Source of the DNA: Pseudomonas viridiflava
GTDB lineage: Bacteria > Pseudomonadota > Gammaproteobacteria > Pseudomonadales > Pseudomonadaceae
Direction of reading: 5' to 3'
Assembly: GCF_900583165.1 (NCBI RefSeq)
Contig: NZ_UTKY01000031.1
Span: 1-64,000, forward strand
DNA: 64,000 nt
In this document: positions 58,600 to 64,000 of the stretch, one piece after another
How positions within the stretch are numbered: position 1 is the first letter of the stretch
How the letters are laid out: each line of letters begins with the position of its first letter
Notes under the pieces: generated by a model
The model's input: the letters and a program-made list of their open reading frames with translations, nothing else
What the model was told of the DNA's origin: nothing
Databases searched by the model: none
Position numbers and translations under genes: made by a program

Positions 58600-58709
58600 T
58601 GTAGCGACCGCTATATCCCGGGGCAACTGCGCTGAGTTGAGCGGTGGGTTTATATAGCGACTACTAAATAACTTGCATCCTTTGCGAGCTATATGTAGTG
58701 TTCGCTACA
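58600..58709. promoter_or_regulatory. Three TetR-operator-like 16-mers
   Basis: TGTAGCGACCGCTATA (58600), TATAGCGACTACTAAA (58653) and TGTAGTGTTCGCTACA (58694) approach one palindrome, TRTAGYG-N2-YRCTAYA. The last has perfect 5-bp arms extended to ATGTAG/CTACAT. They span the whole gap between the TetR gene and the SDR and are the probable operators for both. Confidence 0.65.
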
Positions 58710-58747
58710 TAAATTCGTTCGCCCTCAACACATACGGGAGTATCAGC

Positions 58748-59488
58748 ATGCAGTTTCAAGACAAAGTTGTTCTCGTCACGGGTGGGTCCTCGGGATTGGG
58801 CCTTTCCATCGCCCAAGAGTTGGCAGGGCAGGGGGCCACGGTGGTGATTACCGGGCGTCGGCAGGCGCAATTGGAGGAGGCTTTATCGAAGCTCGGGGGC
58901 CGGGCCAGCGCAGTGGTCGCGGACGTCTCGGTGATAGCCGATCTCGCTGTGCTATTTGACACAATCAAGGCCCGTCACGGCCGAATCGATGTGCTGGTCG
59001 CCAACGCAGGTATGGGTGAAATCGCTCCGCTTGGCAGCATCACCGAGGCCTATTTCGACCGAGTATTCAGCACCAACGTCAAGGGTGTGACCTTCACTGT
59101 TCAGGGCGCACTGCCGCTCATGGGCGAAGGCAGCAGCATTGTCATCATTGGTTCTACTGCCTCCATTGATCCCGGCCCTGGCCTCAGCGTGTACGGCGCC
59201 ACCAAAGCAGCACTGCGCACGCTGGTCCGAAGCTGGACGCTCGATATCAAAGGCAGCGGGGTACGCATCAACCTCCTGAGCCCAGGCCCTGTGGATACCC
59301 CGTCACTGCGTCATATGCTAGCGGAACACGCTGACGCAGTGATCGAGTCCCTGAGTGAGAAGAGCACCATCGGACGTATCGGCCAGGCTCATGAGATTGG
59401 CGCTGCCGTGGCCTTCCTGGCCAGTGACGCAGCCAGCTACATCAACGGCGTTGAACTGTTCGCGGATGGCGGGGCATCGCAGTGCTAG
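58748..59488 (+). CDS. SDR-family oxidoreductase controlled by TetR
   Basis: 246 residues from the ATG at 58748. TGGSSGLG near 13, NAGMGE near 87, YGATK near 148-152, VELFADGG end. The earlier open frame to 58673 is non-coding leader with the operator sites. Probably derepressed when the divergent TetR protein binds an inducer, perhaps a toxic carbonyl. Confidence 0.88.
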   Translation: MQFQDKVVLVTGGSSGLGLSIAQELAGQGATVVITGRRQAQLEEALSKLGGRASAVVADVSVIADLAVLFDTIKARHGRIDVLVANAGMGEIAPLGSITEAYFDRVFSTNVKGVTFTVQGALPLMGEGSSIVIIGSTASIDPGPGLSVYGATKAALRTLVRSWTLDIKGSGVRINLLSPGPVDTPSLRHMLAEHADAVIESLSEKSTIGRIGQAHEIGAAVAFLASDAASYINGVELFADGGASQC

Positions 59489-59693
59489 ATCACTGGATGG
59501 CTGCGGGGCCCGGGGTTCACCGCAAGTGTTGACCCCGTTCCGGCGCCAGCCACAAGACTGATAATTCGCTCATCAAAATCATTGCTCGTCAGACGCCAAA
59601 TTGGATTATCGCCAAGGTCGTCTGCCGAGCACATCAAATGTATGGCCGCCGCTATACACCCTTACTTTGTGGGCTGAAGCCTAGGAGAGAGTC

Positions 59694-60176
59694 ATGACTA
59701 ACTCACCAGAAATCCTCGCACGTCTCGCCGCCGAGAGTGCCATTCACCGCCTTCACGCAACCTACATCCATCGTCTGGACAGCGGGGATTTCGCGGGTGT
59801 GGCCCAAGTGCTTCAGCATGCGGTGATTCATGTGCTAGGCACTGAGGCCTCCACGGTTGAGGGTTTGCTAGGTTTTTTCGAGGCGGGCCTTCAGGTACAC
59901 GCCGACGGTACGCCGCGCACCTGGCATTCGATCACCAACGTGCTGATTGACGTCGCGCCTTCGGGGGATAAAGCGAGTTCTGAGAGTTACTACACCGTGC
60001 ATCAGCAGCTCGACGCATTCCCCTTGCAGCCTATCTGCGCCGGCAAGTACCTCGACCAGTTCGAGCTGCATGATGGTGAGTGGCGTTTCACGCGTCGTGA
60101 GGTGACTTTGCGTTTTGCGGGGGACCTTCAGCACCACGTTAAGAGCACCTTGAAATCCCAAGGACTACCACGATGA
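59694..60176 (+). CDS. NTF2-like (SnoaL) family protein
   Basis: 160 residues. ESAIHRLHATYIHRLDSGDFAGVAQVLQHAVIHV is the NTF2-like alpha+beta cone opening (bile-acid dehydratase/ring-hydroxylase beta-like group), and the end EWRFTRREVTLRFAGDL is typical. It has a strong GGAGAG site and overlaps the next gene (ATGA). Role unknown; perhaps an isomerase or dehydratase working with the SDR. Confidence 0.82.
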   Translation: MTNSPEILARLAAESAIHRLHATYIHRLDSGDFAGVAQVLQHAVIHVLGTEASTVEGLLGFFEAGLQVHADGTPRTWHSITNVLIDVAPSGDKASSESYYTVHQQLDAFPLQPICAGKYLDQFELHDGEWRFTRREVTLRFAGDLQHHVKSTLKSQGLPR

Positions 60177-60901
60177 CTATCAAACGACAGGCGCTCATCA
60201 CCGGCGCCAATAAAGGTATCGGACTGGCGATTGCCAAGGGGCTTGCCGAGGCAGGGTTTTTTGTCTGGATCGGTGCCCGCGATCAGAGCCGAGGCGAGCA
60301 GGCCGTCGCCCAGTTACGTGATGCCGGGCTCGATGCAGGCCTTTTGGAACTGGACGTTGCGGTCGACGACAGCGTGTACCGAGCCGCAGCGATGCTGTCT
60401 GAGCAAATAGGTGCACTTGATGTCCTGATCAACAATGCCGGGATCGCGGTCGACATGACCAAGGCACCCAGTGAGGTGCGAATGCAGGACATGAAAGCTG
60501 TTTACGAGGTCAATCTGTTTGGACCGGTGCGCGTCACCCAAGCGTTCCTGCCCTTGCTGAAAAATGCCGACCAGGCCCGGATCGTCATGATGAGCAGCGG
60601 CGTCGGTTCGCTCACGTTGATAACAGATCCCACATCGATCTATTCGAGCGTCAACCTTCTCGATTACACCTCGTCAAAAGTGGCACTGAATGCCGTAACG
60701 GTCTCTTTTGCAAAAGAGCTTGAGCCGCTGGGAATCAAGGTGAATGCCGTCGAGCCTGGGCATGTGCGGACAGATCTCAATGGCAACTCGGGCGTATTGA
60801 CGCCTGAAGAAGGGGCACAAATAGTCATCAAGATGTCGCTGCTGGGTCCCGATGGCCCTACCGGTGGCTTTTTTGGAAGTCACGGCAGGCAGCCCTGGTA
60901 G
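60173..60901 (+). CDS. SDR-family oxidoreductase, carbonyl reductase type
   Basis: 242 residues. TGANKGIG near 10, NNAGIAVD near 89, YTSSK near 163-167. The NKGIG form and the VEPGHVRTDL segment are those of plant/animal CBR1-like carbonyl reductases common in bacteria. Coupled to the NTF2-like gene by a 4-base overlap. Confidence 0.87.
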   Translation: MTIKRQALITGANKGIGLAIAKGLAEAGFFVWIGARDQSRGEQAVAQLRDAGLDAGLLELDVAVDDSVYRAAAMLSEQIGALDVLINNAGIAVDMTKAPSEVRMQDMKAVYEVNLFGPVRVTQAFLPLLKNADQARIVMMSSGVGSLTLITDPTSIYSSVNLLDYTSSKVALNAVTVSFAKELEPLGIKVNAVEPGHVRTDLNGNSGVLTPEEGAQIVIKMSLLGPDGPTGGFFGSHGRQPW

Positions 60902-62700
<1,799 letters not shown>

Positions 62701-62724
62701 TCGACTTCTGTAAGGAGTGACATT

Positions 62725-62886
62725 ATGGAAATCCGCACGTTGGGCAATGGCCTGGAAGAAAACCTGGGCGCGGTCGAGCTGCAATTGGCCGACGACGAAC
62801 TGCGCGTGATCAACGAGCAGGTGGCGCAGATCCAGGTGCACGGTGAACGTCTGCCGGAGTCGGCACTGAAAATGACCGGGCTCTGA
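62725..62886 (+). pseudogene. Aldo/keto reductase reduced to 53 codons by in-frame deletion
   Basis: ATG behind GTAAGGAGTGA starts MEIRTLGNGLE, an AKR N-terminus, which passes directly into ENLGAVELQLADDELRVI and IQVHGERLPESALKMTGL, an AKR C-terminus (compare [19 protein letters not shown] in the intact gene at 61124). About 270 residues including the active site are missing, yet the frame and ribosome site are preserved. Confidence 0.8.
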
Positions 62887-62948
62887 GCCTGCCCAACGCG
62901 GCGCCATGTGCGGCGCCGCTTTCCCTGTCTGACCGGAGAGCTGATCCG

Positions 62949-63416
62949 ATGAACCGATTGATTGCACCACTCGTTGCTTTGTCACTGATGGGGGCGGAGT
63001 CCCAAGCCGCCAGCGAAATCCGCATAACGCCAAACGGCTCGCAGCCCTCGGTCAAGGGCGCGGCGCAAAACTTTACCGGCACGGTGCGCGTTGATGGCCT
63101 GTTCAAAGGCGATGCGCCCGCGCGTATCGGCGGCGGCACGGTGACCTTTGAGCCGGGCGCACGCACGGCGTGGCACACCCATCCGCTAGGGCAAACGCTG
63201 ATCGTCACTGCCGGCGTCGGCTATGTGCAGCAAGAAGGTGGCGCGCGCCAGGAAATCCGTCCGGGCGACAGTGTCTGGATTCCACCGAACACCCGTCACT
63301 GGCACGGCGCCACGGCCAGCAACGGCATGACCCACATCGCCATTGCTGAAGCCGAGGAGGGCAAGACCGTCACATGGGCGGACCAGGTCTCGGAGGCGCA
63401 ATACGCCGGCCAATAA
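62949..63416 (+). CDS. Cupin-domain protein with signal peptide
   Basis: 155 residues. Signal peptide MNRLIAPLVALSLMGAESQA. One cupin barrel with metal-ligand His in AWHTHPLGQTL and WIPPNTRHWHGA. Related to (R)-mandelonitrile lyase-like and CMD-associated cupins. Probably periplasmic, matching the Tat-like flavodoxin upstream. Confidence 0.86.
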   Translation: MNRLIAPLVALSLMGAESQAASEIRITPNGSQPSVKGAAQNFTGTVRVDGLFKGDAPARIGGGTVTFEPGARTAWHTHPLGQTLIVTAGVGYVQQEGGARQEIRPGDSVWIPPNTRHWHGATASNGMTHIAIAEAEEGKTVTWADQVSEAQYAGQ

Positions 63417-63425
63417 AGTTACGGA

Positions 63426-63590
63426 ATGTATCGAAGCGGCTCGACGGGCACGTCCGCGGCAAACCGCCACGCAACCAGCGCGTCACAGTTGCACCAGCTC
63501 GCTGAGCTGCTGAAAACACATACCGATGCACAGACTGCCGAGCGGGCTAACGCAGCGCTGGTCCAAGCCCTCACGGCTTTAGGGAAATGA
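63426..63590 (+). CDS. Small ORF of 54 codons, uncertain
   Basis: Open from ATG at 63426 to TGA at 63588-63590, ending one base before the next gene's ATG. The second half, LHQLAELLKTHTDAQTAERA NAALVQALTALGK, looks helical and amphipathic. No clear ribosome site. It may be a small protein or the tail of a lost gene; not recognised. Confidence 0.35.
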   Translation: MYRSGSTGTSAANRHATSASQLHQLAELLKTHTDAQTAERANAALVQALTALGK

Positions 63591-63591
63591 C

Positions 63592-64000
63592 ATGAGATCT
63601 GGAAAGTATCTGTTGAACATCACGTTGTTGAGCCTGTTGACGGCCTGCGCGAACCAACCCGCGGGCCCGCTGCTGATTCAGAAACAAGGCAGTTTCGCCG
63701 CCGGCGGAGCGGTGACCACGGCACCAGGCACCTTCAACCCGCGCCAACCGATGATGCCCAACGGCCAGACCTACCACGGCGACCACGCCTACGCCTTCTA
63801 TCAAATCCCGGTGAATGCGCGAAAACTGCCCATCGTCATGTGGCACGGCGCCGGTCAGTTTTCCAAGACCTGGGAAACCACCGCCGATGGTCGTGAGGGC
63901 TTTCAGAACATTTTTCTGCGACGCCACTACGGCGTCTATCTGATCGATCAGCCCCGGCGTGGTGATGCCGGTCGTAGCATGGTCGAGACCACCCTCAAGC
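63592..64000 (+). CDS. Alpha/beta hydrolase lipoprotein, N-terminal part
   Basis: 136 codons to the window edge. Lipoprotein signal MRSGKYLLNITLLSLLTACA with lipobox LTAC near 18-19. LPIVMWHGAGQFSKTWETT gives the oxyanion HG of an alpha/beta hydrolase, and YLIDQPRRGDAGRS follows. The nucleophile elbow lies beyond the end. Probably anchored in the outer membrane facing the periplasm, like the other exported products of this cluster. Confidence 0.8.
   Translation, partial: MRSGKYLLNITLLSLLTACANQPAGPLLIQKQGSFAAGGAVTTAPGTFNPRQPMMPNGQTYHGDHAYAFYQIPVNARKLPIVMWHGAGQFSKTWETTADGREGFQNIFLRRHYGVYLIDQPRRGDAGRSMVETTLK

Overview
This window is chromosomal DNA from a fluorescent Pseudomonas, probably of the P. 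fluorescens group. The G+C content is moderately high, and the gene set is that of a soil or rhizosphere generalist: etfA, an OprB-like porin, FrmR/FrmA/Gfa formaldehyde detoxification, benABCD-catBCA, a NahR-controlled salicylate operon and ten LysR regulators. I saw no rRNA, tRNA, IS element, prophage or CRISPR array.

Layout. (1) 1-10.1 kb: the 3' end of etfA, then a sigma-54 enhancer-binding regulator divergent from an operon of SDR, Baeyer-Villiger monooxygenase, aldehyde dehydrogenase, porin, acetoin-reductase-like SDR and glycerol-dehydrogenase-like enzyme. A near-consensus -24/-12 promoter and a perfect 14-bp inverted repeat lie between regulator and operon. (2) 10.2-12.4 kb: the frmR-frmA-gfa formaldehyde module, with two tandem FrmR-type operators. 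(3) 12.4-17.5 kb: ArsR regulator, two luciferase-like flavin monooxygenases flanking two paralogous TIM-barrel proteins, and a divergent LysR; the pathway is unknown to me. (4) 17.6-29.6 kb: small redox and hydrolase operons, nearly all paired with a LysR gene (DoxX/esterase/DODA-type dioxygenase/F420-type reductase, alpha/beta hydrolase, SDR, MFS exporter, CMD-family protein, nitroreductase, quinol monooxygenase, tautomerase). (5) 29.6-38.3 kb: a NahR-like regulator divergent from salicylate hydroxylase, catechol 1,2-dioxygenase, benzyl-type alcohol dehydrogenase, salicylaldehyde-type dehydrogenase and a phenol-pathway porin; then cytochrome b561 and another LysR. An exact NahR box precedes the operon. 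Together these enzymes could take salicyl alcohol to cis,cis-muconate. (6) 38.7-46.5 kb: LysR-MarR-LysR, a tripartite EmrAB/TolC-like efflux pump and a membrane protein. (7) 46.5-47.3 kb: a graveyard of three gene fragments. (8) 47.3-55.8 kb: catC-catB, catR, benABCD, a second catA, benR, with BenR half-sites before benA and a CatR-like palindrome over the catR ribosome binding site. (9) 55.9-64 kb: a DUF4062-like gene of unknown role (possible defence function), a decayed amidohydrolase remnant, a TetR-SDR pair with three operator-like 16-mers, an NTF2-like/SDR pair, an aldo/keto reductase-flavodoxin pair, a miniature deleted aldo/keto reductase, a cupin, and the start of a lipoprotein alpha/beta hydrolase.

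The aromatic genes form one funnel. Benzoate (BenABCD) and salicylate or salicyl alcohol (the NahR operon) both give catechol; two CatA enzymes open the ring; CatB and CatC carry muconate to the enol-lactone. The next enzyme (CatD) and benzoate transporters are not in this window. The tripartite pump and the salicylate-operon porin could handle aromatic traffic, but that is inference.
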